In this document: one piece after another, positions 47,755 through 55,703 of the stretch | How positions within the stretch are numbered: position 1 is the stretch's first letter | Layout: every line of letters begins with the position of its first letter | NCBI RefSeq assembly: GCF_004168585.1 | Contig: NZ_PGVH01000013.1 | Location: 8,761-72,760 of the forward strand | Origin: Shewanella sp. OPT22 | GTDB lineage: Bacteria; Pseudomonadota; Gammaproteobacteria; Enterobacterales; Shewanellaceae | Length of the DNA stretch: 64,000 nt | Reading direction: 5' to 3' | The notes under the pieces: generated by a model | Databases searched by the model: none | Told to the model about the DNA's origin: nothing | The model's input: only the letters and a program-made list of their open reading frames with translations | Made by a program: the position numbers and the translations under genes

Positions 47755-49194
47755 TTAGTCTTGTTCAATTAGCTTTTCTTTATTCAGCTGCTCCATTTGC
47801 GAACATGAAGAAGATAAAGGACTTGATGACGTTGGCGTAAGTTCAAGCTCAGTTTCGTCTTCAATACTTTCTTTCATTTCTACTTTATGAATCAGTCGAT
47901 AAGCAACCCATACACCTGCAGTACCAAATATAACACCACCGACGGCTTGACCAATTAACACACCATAAACACCGTAGTATTGTGCACCTATGTACACAAA
48001 TGGAATTGTTCCTAGTGTGGCCTTACCAATATTAAAAAAGCTGGAATACTTTGGCTTTCCTAAATTATTAAACGACGCATTTGCAACAAAAAGAGCACCA
48101 TTAAATACAAATGTAATCGCAATAAAGGTGCAGAAGAACATCACAATGTCAGCGCCATTACCTTGTAAGTCAAATCCTGAAATAATGTAATCTTGAAGCA
48201 AGAATATGAGTATCGAAACCATAAAGATATAAGCAAAATTAAACTGCATTGCGTTAGTTAATGACAGTCGCACTCTATCAAAGTTTTTTGCACCGTAATT
48301 TTGCCCTATTATCGGGCCTATTGCCCCAGACAGAGCAAATACCATCCCAAAAGCAAAAGGAATAATTCGACCCAAGACAGCCCAACCTGCCACGAACGAG
48401 TCACCGAACTCAGCAATTTCGCGAGTAACATAACCGTTACCGATAGGTGTAGCCACATTCGTTAACATTGCAGGTAATGCGATCGCAAATACAGGTTTTA
48501 AGTCGCGCTTAAAATTATCAAGTTCAAATTTAGTACCTAGACCATGCTTGATGAACACGCCTCTTGCAGATACGACGAGCACAGCAAGACGAGCAATCAC
48601 TGAAGCCGCTGCGGCCCCTTCGATACCCATTGCAAAAGTAAAAATAAAGATTGGATCCAAAACCGCATTAACCGCCCCACCAGCCAGAGTCGACATCATT
48701 GACAACTTTGCATCACCGACCGCTCTTAATGCTGCGCCCAAGGCCATCGCCAAGCAAATAATGGGCATCGAAGGCAAAATGATATAAAGATAACTTTCAG
48801 CAAGTTCAGCAGTTCGCCCTGTTGCGCCAATTAATGCCACTAGTTGAGGTATTAAACTGGTAACGATAATAGCAACAACAATACTAATTACGAAGGTAAT
48901 CAGACTCGCATTAAGGAGGAGCTGCTTGGCTTTATTTTTTTGTTTGGCCCCAATGGCTTTTGATACAACAGCGCCCATTGCAATAGCTAAACCTATTCCA
49001 ATAGAAGTTGTAAAAAACGTAATTGTGCCAGCATAGCCAACTGCAGCGGCAAGTTCTTCTTCGCCCAGCAAACTCAGAAAAAAGATATCTAGCAGGTCGA
49101 CTAAAAATAACGCTGAAATACCAATGGCTGCAGTTGACGTCATTACCCAGATGTGGCGCATAATTGAGCCAGATACAAACTTTGCCTGTGGCAT
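47755..49194 (-). CDS. MATE family efflux transporter
   Basis: 479 residues from the ATG at 49194 (AGGAAG seven bases upstream). An in-frame start at 49227 would add eleven residues without a ribosome site. Twelve hydrophobic segments in two six-helix halves, as in MatE domains (residues about 20-180 and 240-400), with P-M-x-x-x-x-x-A-x-G-A-x-L-R-A-x-G-D and G-A-I-G-P-I-I-G-Q-N-Y-G. It ends in a 45-residue acidic and Ser-rich cytoplasmic tail (T-S-S-S-P-L-S-S-S). Such transporters export cationic drugs or metabolites with sodium or protons. Substrate unknown. Confidence 0.92.
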   Translation of the reverse strand: MPQAKFVSGSIMRHIWVMTSTAAIGISALFLVDLLDIFFLSLLGEEELAAAVGYAGTITFFTTSIGIGLAIAMGAVVSKAIGAKQKNKAKQLLLNASLITFVISIVVAIIVTSLIPQLVALIGATGRTAELAESYLYIILPSMPIICLAMALGAALRAVGDAKLSMMSTLAGGAVNAVLDPIFIFTFAMGIEGAAAASVIARLAVLVVSARGVFIKHGLGTKFELDNFKRDLKPVFAIALPAMLTNVATPIGNGYVTREIAEFGDSFVAGWAVLGRIIPFAFGMVFALSGAIGPIIGQNYGAKNFDRVRLSLTNAMQFNFAYIFMVSILIFLLQDYIISGFDLQGNGADIVMFFCTFIAITFVFNGALFVANASFNNLGKPKYSSFFNIGKATLGTIPFVYIGAQYYGVYGVLIGQAVGGVIFGTAGVWVAYRLIHKVEMKESIEDETELELTPTSSSPLSSSCSQMEQLNKEKLIEQD

Positions 49195-49431
49195 AAACTT
49201 CCTATAAACGTAAAAGGTGCTGCGCAAGTCCTAAACTTGCTGTGGACTTTAGAGACTCTATCCCAAATAAGTGAATTAATCGAACCCGATTATCAAATTG
49301 ACAATTCTGGATACAAAAATCTGAAGTCGCAGGGATTTTGAGTCACTATTTTGGGGCGAACGCCAGTGTAATCTGATGGTAAACTTTCATTAGGGAAAGA
49401 TGGCCAATAATTAAAGTGCTTACCCTCTCCA

Positions 49432-50280
49432 TCAAATTTCTTGCTGTAATTCGGCTCCGCACTCAAAACAATAGTTGGCTTCAGCATCATGACCTGATGT
49501 CGAGCAGTTACTGCAACGCCTCAAGTCTCTTTGCCTTCCCATTTCATTCGAAATCTCAGCGGTTAAAATGCCTGTTGGTATCGCAATTATGGAGTAACCC
49601 AATAACATCGTTAAAGAAGCAACCCCTTGTCCAAGGGCTGTATGAGGTGTGATGTCACCGTACCCAACAGTCGTGATGGTAACAATCGTCCAGTAAATCG
49701 ATTTAGGGATTGAAGAAAAACCATTTTCAGGGCCTTCAATCACATACATGATCGAGCCTAAAACCATTATGATTAAACTTACTGAAAAGAAAAAAATAAA
49801 CACTTTACGAGATGAATGAACCATCGCTTTTAACAGCAGATTCCCCTCACTCAAATAACGCAAGAGTTTGAGCACCCGAAAGACTCTAAATAACCTAAAT
49901 ACTCTGATCATCAGCGCAAACTGTGCACCAGGAAACAACAAAATCAAAAAGCTTGGCAATATAGCTAGCAAGTCTACGATACCGTAAAAACTTCGAGCGT
50001 AAAGCAAAGGATTGGCACTTGAGTAAAGCCTAAGAATATATTCAATAGTAAAAAGAACCGTAAATCCCCATTCTAGGATTCGAATGACCTCACCGTACTC
50101 TTGATGCACTTCAACAATGGTATCTAGCAAGATTAAAAGGACACTAGCGATGATACAAACGATTAAGCCAATATCAAATAGTCGCCCAGAAGATGTATCA
50201 GTTCCAAAAATCACGCTTCGAATGAATGCTCTCGAACCGGAATCATTTTTTTGTTGTTCCACAATAAGTAAACTAATCAA
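49432..50280 (-). CDS. Voltage-gated-type potassium channel with C-terminal zinc ribbon
   Basis: 282 residues. Six membrane segments: S1-S4 from about residue 30 to 145, with S4 arginines in R-V-F-R-L-F-R-V-F-R-V-L-K-L-L-R, then S5, pore and S6. The selectivity filter is T-V-G-Y-G-D near residue 204. After S6 a short cytoplasmic tail carries C-S-N-C ... C-F-E-C, a C4 zinc ribbon that is unusual at this place. Expected in the inner membrane, passing K+ in response to voltage. Stands alone, divergent from the L,D-transpeptidase gene. Confidence 0.9.
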   Translation of the reverse strand: MISLLIVEQQKNDSGSRAFIRSVIFGTDTSSGRLFDIGLIVCIIASVLLILLDTIVEVHQEYGEVIRILEWGFTVLFTIEYILRLYSSANPLLYARSFYGIVDLLAILPSFLILLFPGAQFALMIRVFRLFRVFRVLKLLRYLSEGNLLLKAMVHSSRKVFIFFFSVSLIIMVLGSIMYVIEGPENGFSSIPKSIYWTIVTITTVGYGDITPHTALGQGVASLTMLLGYSIIAIPTGILTAEISNEMGRQRDLRRCSNCSTSGHDAEANYCFECGAELQQEI

Positions 50281-50382
50281 TTTTAGATAACATAGAGTAA
50301 CGTTTATGTAATATCACTTTCAATGCTCAGTTGTGTAACAGACACATTTAAGTGATACTTTAATTTTATTGTCTATCTAGTA

Positions 50383-50880
50383 ATGTATATGGTCTCTTTC
50401 CGCTATCTTATATCGATATTTTTTCTTTTTTTCTCTATTTCAGTGTTTTCAATGCCACAAGCCGATTTAGTTGTCGTTAAGAAATCCTTACGTCAGATGA
50501 CTCTCTTCAAAAACGGAAAAAAGATTAAAACCTTCCATATTGCGATGGGCGAGAACCCAAAGTCACATAAAGTCAAAGAAGGCGATGAGCGTACGCCTGA
50601 AGGAAGATACATTTTGGACTATAAAAAGCCTGATAGTGCTTTCTATCGGTCAATTCATATTTCATATCCAAATGAAGCTGATATACTCGCAGCTAAAGCA
50701 AAGGGAGTAAATCCTGGAGGTTTGATCATGATTCATGGCCAAGACCCTGAATCAAATCTTAGTCAAAAAGAACGCCAAAGATACAACTGGACGAATGGCT
50801 GCATCGCCGTCACCAACAAAGAAATGGATGAGCTTTGGCAAGTCATTGAGCCTGGCACTCCTATCGAAATTTGGCCTTAA
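50383..50880 (+). CDS. L,D-transpeptidase family protein (YafK-like, YkuD domain)
   Basis: 165 residues with a signal peptide (residues 1-24, cleavage near V-F-S-M-P-Q-A). YkuD catalytic motif: I-H-G-Q-D followed by N-G-C-I-A-V-T-N, with the nucleophilic cysteine in N-G-C-I. Exported to the periplasm. Family members form 3-3 crosslinks or attach or release proteins on peptidoglycan; E. coli YafK/DpaA cleaves Lpp from the wall. Which of these applies here cannot be told. A second Met two codons later could be the true start. Followed after 12 bases by yecM. Confidence 0.88.
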   Translation: MYMVSFRYLISIFFLFFSISVFSMPQADLVVVKKSLRQMTLFKNGKKIKTFHIAMGENPKSHKVKEGDERTPEGRYILDYKKPDSAFYRSIHISYPNEADILAAKAKGVNPGGLIMIHGQDPESNLSQKERQRYNWTNGCIAVTNKEMDELWQVIEPGTPIEIWP

Positions 50881-50892
50881 CATATAAATAAA

Positions 50893-51456
50893 ATGAATAC
50901 TGAACTTTTACTCACTCGAAGTTGGGATGACTTTGTTTCAAAAATTAACAACTTCATGGATGAACTAGGGATCGAGAAAGATGCATTTGAATGTGATCAC
51001 GCCGCCATTAGAGTTAATACTCAAAAGCATGCTGATCAATTAAGAGCATTTTTCGAAATCAAAGGAAAAATAATTTCTGAAAATGTTATCAACGGCCGCC
51101 CAATCCTTATCATTGAGTTAAACGAACCATTGATGCTAAATCACACTCAAGTACCTTATATTGAGTTACCTTACCCAAGTGAAAAAACATACCCTGTCGA
51201 AGGCTGGGAACACATCGAATTAGTCATTCCCGGCAAAGCAAGCACGATAGAATCGCTTATTGAAGCGTCAATTGTTTCTATTCCTAAAATTGAAAAAGCA
51301 ATCAACGGGCAGCTGGCGGAAATAAAATTAAAACTGAGCAGCCCAAAAGGTGAAAAAGAACGTTTACCAAACCCAACCATTGCGCTAAAGAAAGCAGACA
51401 TTTGTGTGAAACTTCATAGCCACTCAATAAAAGCAATCATTGAAAGCGAATTCTAA
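50893..51456 (+). CDS. yecM: VOC-fold protein YecM
   Basis: 187 residues, cytosolic. C-D-H-A-A-I-R-V near residue 32, Y-I-E-L-P-Y-P near 90 and W-E-H-I-E-L-V near 104 supply the His and Glu typical of the YecM metal site in a vicinal oxygen chelate fold. E. coli YecM has a solved structure and no known substrate. Twelve bases after the L,D-transpeptidase gene, probably co-transcribed, with a strong hairpin 14 bases after its stop. Confidence 0.88.
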   Translation: MNTELLLTRSWDDFVSKINNFMDELGIEKDAFECDHAAIRVNTQKHADQLRAFFEIKGKIISENVINGRPILIIELNEPLMLNHTQVPYIELPYPSEKTYPVEGWEHIELVIPGKASTIESLIEASIVSIPKIEKAINGQLAEIKLKLSSPKGEKERLPNPTIALKKADICVKLHSHSIKAIIESEF

Positions 51457-51469
51457 AAATCGTATTCAA

Positions 51470-51501
51470 CTTAAAAGAGTGATTAATGTTACTCTTTTAA
51501 G
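51470..51501. terminator. Convergent hairpin between yecM and the DUF4124 gene
   Basis: Perfect 11-bp stem CTTAAAAGAGT / ACTCTTTTAAG with a 10-nt loop. It overlaps the last codons of the minus-strand gene. Confidence 0.7.
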
Positions 51502-51956
51502 CTCTGTAACCGTTTAATCTCATTTTCAAATATTCTAATTTCAGTATCTGCACTCTCAACTACAGCAGCCATTTCTTGAGAAATACTTGATTGCCAAGTT
51601 GCCCCTGCCAAATTGTTTTGAGCTAATTTTTTGTTAGATTTTAACTTTAAAAGCTTGTGGTCACGACCTACTTTTACCTTTTCAATTTGCGCTTTTAAAT
51701 GGGCGACTCTTAAGTCAATATTTTCGTCATGGATGTGTTTTGATATCTGATGCTGAATTTCAAGATTTTCTTTTTTAGTTGGCGCATTGTTATTTTTAAT
51801 CACATTTTTAGGGACAACAATAATTTTTAATGCCTTATCGGAACAAGGCTCATCAGAGAATGTCACTTTGTCATCGCTCTCACACTTATAAACTGGCGTT
51901 GGTGATGCATTGACATTCATCACCAAAATACTGAATAAAAAATAATTCCATTTCAT
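51489..51956 (-). CDS. DUF4124 domain-containing periplasmic protein
   Basis: 155 residues from the ATG at 51956 (GGAGG seven bases upstream; a longer in-frame start at 52013 adds 19 unlikely residues). Signal peptide M-K-W-N-Y-F-L-F-S-I-L ... V-N-A-S. Then the DUF4124 pattern V-Y-K-C-E-S-D-D-K-V-T-F-S-D-E-P-C, in which two cysteines probably form a disulfide. The rest is a charged helical coiled coil. Function unknown; expected in the periplasm. Confidence 0.82.
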   Translation of the reverse strand: MKWNYFLFSILVMNVNASPTPVYKCESDDKVTFSDEPCSDKALKIIVVPKNVIKNNNAPTKKENLEIQHQISKHIHDENIDLRVAHLKAQIEKVKVGRDHKLLKLKSNKKLAQNNLAGATWQSSISQEMAAVVESADTEIRIFENEIKRLQSLKE

Positions 51957-52139
51957 TAGACAACCTCCGTATTTAAACCTTAATATAGAGCCATATAATG
52001 ACATTAAAAACAATCTCTAAAAATTTGACTTACTGCATTGATGTTAAGTGATATTTTATGTCAGTATTAAACGTTAGGTAAATTCAAATCGTTTTAAAAC
52101 GAAACGAGTAATTCCCCTGAAACCAATGGAGCTGTATGC

Positions 52140-52400
52140 ATGAAGAAGCATAAAAATGAACCACAATTACTGAAGTTGGCCATTCAAATTGGCGAGGGTT
52201 ATGCGGTAAAACGTGGGTTTGCTTCTTTCGGAAAAGGCACATCAGAAAGAGAAAAAGTTGAATGTATATACCGTTTACTTGTCCAAGATAAACTCGTCCA
52301 ACCTTTGGCAAAAGATAAAGAAGATGGCTTAAATATAAAACACAAGCTCGTGCTTTGGATTACTAAACAGCTTCCTGATGAACATCCTTTATTAAACTAG
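52140..52400 (+). CDS. DUF5062 family protein
   Basis: 86 residues, cytosolic, helical. Start M-K-K-H-K-N-E-P-Q-L-L-K and the C-terminal K-H-K-L-V-L-W-I-T-K-Q-L-P agree with DUF5062 proteins of Shewanella and Vibrio as I remember them. GGAG lies ten bases before the ATG. Function unknown. Lies alone between two minus-strand genes. Confidence 0.75.
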   Translation: MKKHKNEPQLLKLAIQIGEGYAVKRGFASFGKGTSEREKVECIYRLLVQDKLVQPLAKDKEDGLNIKHKLVLWITKQLPDEHPLLN

Positions 52401-52425
52401 CTCATATATTCGCTCGTACAAAGTA

Positions 52426-53145
52426 TTACGAATTTTGCGAACGTTCACTTAACAGAAGTTCTACGATTTCTTGCCGATTTTTATAAAACTCATCGACAGC
52501 ATTAGATGCAACTGAAATTTTATCAATACTCGATAACATGATTGGTTGTATTGATGCAGGAAAAACATCTATACCAATTGATGATGACTTACAATTGGGA
52601 TCACTTTCTATAGAATTATACAAATTAAAAGCTTTATCTAGTTTTTCAAAAATATTTTTGCTTAATTCTTCGGCATCCTCTTCTAAACACTCTAAAGCCT
52701 GTCTGTCCTTTTTATAAAAAACGTCATTTTTTGAAACACTGTATTCCTGAGCGCCCTTCACAATAAAAAAATTCATAGCCCTGTTCGAATCATCTGTTTC
52801 TTTAGCTTTTTCAACTAAGTTAAGAGCTACTTTTTCTATCGTCTTAGCTTTCATTTCAGCAGTAAAGGCTGGCCCTTCGCCGCCTTCACTTTCGTAGCAC
52901 TGAGTCACCCACTCTCTCAGTCGTAAAAGTATTTCAAAGTCAGCTAAGATTTCTCTCTCAGTTTTTGCAGCTAAAGGGGGTTCATCTGCAGACGAACGAA
53001 CATATATTTGTTCAAGAACAGTGAAATAATCATCTATTTCCCTAAGGTGTTCAGCATGGCTATCACATAACACAGTTTCTTCTGATAAAATGCGCTCAGC
53101 CTTTTCAATCAATAGTAGGTTAGTTATTGACTGACCGTTTGACAA
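52426..53145 (-). CDS. Unknown protein with the repeated LRxW domain, 3' part of a frameshifted gene
   Basis: 239 residues from a TTG with no good ribosome site. The frame stays open upstream to 53331 with protein-like sequence (A-N-S-V-E-N-I-G-S-T-I-G-Q-F-L). The adjacent frame, 53396-53262, is also protein-like. Restoring one base in the GGG at 53280-53282 would join them into a protein of about 320 residues starting near 53396. The body is one copy of the roughly 200-residue domain shared with the two next genes: F-E-I-L-L-R-L-R-E-W-V near the start and G-I-D-V-F-P-A-S-I-Q-P-I-M-L near the end. No signal peptide. Not recognised in any known family. Confidence 0.6.
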   Translation of the reverse strand: MSNGQSITNLLLIEKAERILSEETVLCDSHAEHLREIDDYFTVLEQIYVRSSADEPPLAAKTEREILADFEILLRLREWVTQCYESEGGEGPAFTAEMKAKTIEKVALNLVEKAKETDDSNRAMNFFIVKGAQEYSVSKNDVFYKKDRQALECLEEDAEELSKNIFEKLDKAFNLYNSIESDPNCKSSSIGIDVFPASIQPIMLSSIDKISVASNAVDEFYKNRQEIVELLLSERSQNS

Positions 53146-53396
53146 TGGATAATCGCCTGCTGGCGCAGCTTGAACAAAGTAATTTTGTTCAACACTATGA
53201 AGTGTTGTCCTTTGAGTGCTTTCTGATGGCTCACTTAAAAATTGGCCGATGGTAGAACCTATATTTTCAACTGAATTTGCCCTACTAACGACATGCCTCC
53301 AACAACCTGAGGGGCATCCGAAGATAATTCTTCAGGTTCGATGATAACCTCTGGAGCTTGCGAATTTGAAGTACATACAGGATTTAAGCCACTCAA
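53146..53396 (-). pseudogene. N-terminal part of the frameshifted 52426 gene
   Basis: Two overlapping frames together encode a coherent Ser/Thr/Gln-rich N-terminus: S-G-L-N-P-V-C-T-S-N-S-Q-A-P-E-V with P-E-E-L-S-S-D-A-P in one frame (ending at the TAG 53261-53259), then A-N-S-V-E-N-I-G-S-T-I-G in the next. A single lost base at the G-run 53280-53282 explains the break. A sequencing or assembly error would look the same. Confidence 0.5.
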
Positions 53397-53606
53397 AAAT
53401 AACTTTTTATAAGTTTAAACTATAAAAATAGAAATAAAGATGAAAATTAGATCAACTTTCATGCAAATATAAGGTTCGCTGTCTATTTATGAACTCGATG
53501 TATTACTAAATTGATTCTGGAATTTCAATCTAGCCAGAGGATAGTTGCCAGCAAGGATTAAGGAGCAGCTACAAAAAATATTCACAATAATCAAAAGCTC
53601 TTAACC

Positions 53607-55334
53607 TTAATTGCTGGCTCTTTCTCTTCTAGTCTTAATAAGTTCTTTCTGAAGGGCGAGTCGCTCATTGAGTTGAATTTCTTTTTGCTTCTGTTTTAGG
53701 GCTGATAATTCAATAGCCTTCGATTGTAGAATAGTCGCAAAGATAATTTCTTGAACTCCTATAGGAAACCCACCCAAACAAACAGAATCAGCATTCACAG
53801 TTTGATCAGAGCTTTCACTTTCTATAAGTGCTAAGCTTACAAGTTCATCAGAAACACCAATTAATTCTTCTAGTTCCTCAGCACTTAGAGACTTGGGGCT
53901 TTCAGAAAAATAAGTACGTTCTTCCACAGGTGTGAATTTGATTTTTGGTAGAACTTGAGGCATTTTTTTAGAGTCTATTCCACTGTTCCCTTGCGAACTC
54001 TGTTCAAAATTAGAACAAAGCCAATTTCTCAAGCCTATTAAGGACATCAATTCCTCCATGCAAGAGTCCACTTTCTCACTTGCTTCTCTGAGCTCTTCTT
54101 CATAAGCTTGTTGTTTCTCCTTATTACCTCTCGTTTCTCTAATTTTTTTTGCTGGACTCTCTAATTCTTTCAAATTGCCTCTAAATTCAGAATGAATTTT
54201 TATCCGTTTAGCAACTTTGGATTCTATGATGCTTAATAGTTCTGACTGATCATGTGTTAATTCAGAATGAATTTTTATCCGTTTAGCAACTTTGGATTCT
54301 ATGATGCTTAATAGTTCTGACTGATCATGTGTTAGTTGTACACTGATCTTTTTAAAATATTCATCAAAACATTTCGGCTCACTTTCTTTAGGTTTAGCCT
54401 GCAATTCATCTTTTTCAGGAAGAGCTATAGGGTTACCTGTAATTTCAGTAAGAGATTCTGTGGGGATAACTTCAACCTCAGCTGTTTGGCTATTGGGTTT
54501 CTCGCTTTCGGCTTCAGGTGCTAATTTTTTTTCAGCCAGCTGTTCAAGTTTACGAAGTTTGCATAAGCTACGAACTCCTTTCCCTATCAATAATCGAGAC
54601 CCCTCTGGAAATATCTCCATACCAATATCTACTTCCAGACACTCAGAAATCTCTTCATCTGATACGCTGTTAATTTCAGATTCAAGTTTATCTAGAACTT
54701 CGTCAAAATAACGACTGATTTCTTTATCATTAATCTTTAGCTTGTGGTCTGACTCCAAGCAAATACTTTCAACAAACCTACCAGAGCAATCGATGAACAC
54801 TTCAGATGGCCATTCAAGAGCGAGTCGCTCTTTTACAGACAATTTACCTGAATTCTTAAAAGTACTTTCTATTTCATGAATAAACCACTCTCGATATGCT
54901 AGTAAGACTTCAAACTCTATCTTAGTTGCGTCAGCTGATTTACCATTTGTGGCGTACACGCTTGTATTTAACTCGTTATATTCATCTGAAACACGCTTCA
55001 TTGCTCGTTCAATTTCTTGGAGTTGCTCTTTGTATTCAGAATGGAGTCCTTCACTACTTACAAGGCGACTCTCTGCTGCTTCAAGTAACGTTTTTGGTAT
55101 TTTACTATCAGCTGATTGATACTGTTGGATAGTATCAGGCGACTCATGCTTATTGGTTGGTGTGCTGGTGAAAAAGTCTTCCTGCCGCTTACTATGCTGA
55201 GATGAACTTTGAGGAGTAACAGATAACTTCCCAAGCTTTTTCTCATATTCCTGAGTTGTAACTTGACTATGCTCCAAGGGCATGCTATTTGCTGCTTGCG
55301 TATCTAAACGTGGTGAAGAAGCCATTTTTTCCAA
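53607..55334 (-). CDS. Unknown protein with two copies of the LRxW domain (575 residues)
   Basis: Intact, starting at ATG 55334 with AGG and GG upstream. The N-terminal 70 residues are Ser/Thr/Gln-rich. First domain copy about residues 75-270: F-E-V-L-L-A-Y-R-E-W-F-I near the front, G-M-E-I-F-P-E-G near the end. Second copy about 360-560: M-E-E-L-M-S-L-I-G-L-R-N-W-L and G-G-F-P-I-G-V-Q-E-I-I-F. In front of the second copy lies a perfect 25-residue duplication (E-L-T-H-D-Q-S-E-L-L-S-I-I twice), encoded by an exact 75-bp tandem repeat. Helical and charged, no signal peptide or membrane segment. No known family recognised. Confidence 0.78.
   Translation of the reverse strand: MEKMASSPRLDTQAANSMPLEHSQVTTQEYEKKLGKLSVTPQSSSQHSKRQEDFFTSTPTNKHESPDTIQQYQSADSKIPKTLLEAAESRLVSSEGLHSEYKEQLQEIERAMKRVSDEYNELNTSVYATNGKSADATKIEFEVLLAYREWFIHEIESTFKNSGKLSVKERLALEWPSEVFIDCSGRFVESICLESDHKLKINDKEISRYFDEVLDKLESEINSVSDEEISECLEVDIGMEIFPEGSRLLIGKGVRSLCKLRKLEQLAEKKLAPEAESEKPNSQTAEVEVIPTESLTEITGNPIALPEKDELQAKPKESEPKCFDEYFKKISVQLTHDQSELLSIIESKVAKRIKIHSELTHDQSELLSIIESKVAKRIKIHSEFRGNLKELESPAKKIRETRGNKEKQQAYEEELREASEKVDSCMEELMSLIGLRNWLCSNFEQSSQGNSGIDSKKMPQVLPKIKFTPVEERTYFSESPKSLSAEELEELIGVSDELVSLALIESESSDQTVNADSVCLGGFPIGVQEIIFATILQSKAIELSALKQKQKEIQLNERLALQKELIKTRRERASN
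54185..54334 (-). repeat. Exact 75-bp tandem duplication
   Basis: Two identical 75-base units in direct tandem, 54185-54259 and 54260-54334, in frame inside the 575-residue gene (25 residues per unit). Absence of even silent differences indicates a recent event. Confidence 0.92.
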
Positions 55335-55703
55335 CCTAGTAACTGTATTAAATTAATTATAATAGATTAAGATTAATGGAAGCTTTACCACAGCTTAAAC
55401 TTTTTTCATCTTAGGAAAGAGTGTATTAGATATTTTTTTGATATTAGAAGAAAATAAAACTTTTTGGAATGTACGCCAGTTTAAAACTAAGTTAACAATC
55501 TTTGTCCTTATACAAGCCTTTTTAAAATAGTTTTATACGAAAATCAGCGAGTCTCTAATTCATTACTGTAATGATGTTTCTAGTCTCATTAATGTACAGT
55601 AAGCTTTTTTATTTACTTTTATTTAAATGCAACTAGTCAGGCTTTTAAATTTAGACTTGTTATTAATATTAAGTTCCAACAACAATCATTAAAACCCTGC
55701 CTC
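55335..55703. other. Intergenic gap of 369 bases, no gene seen
   Basis: Very AT-rich; stop codons in all frames within short distances. It contains the promoter of the 575-residue gene. No hairpin with T-run was found after the 710-residue frame. Confidence 0.45.

Noticed and set aside
49293-49490. 65-codon frame overlapping the 3' end of the potassium channel gene
   Set aside because: Different frame overlapping a confident gene, no Shine-Dalgarno, no recognisable features.
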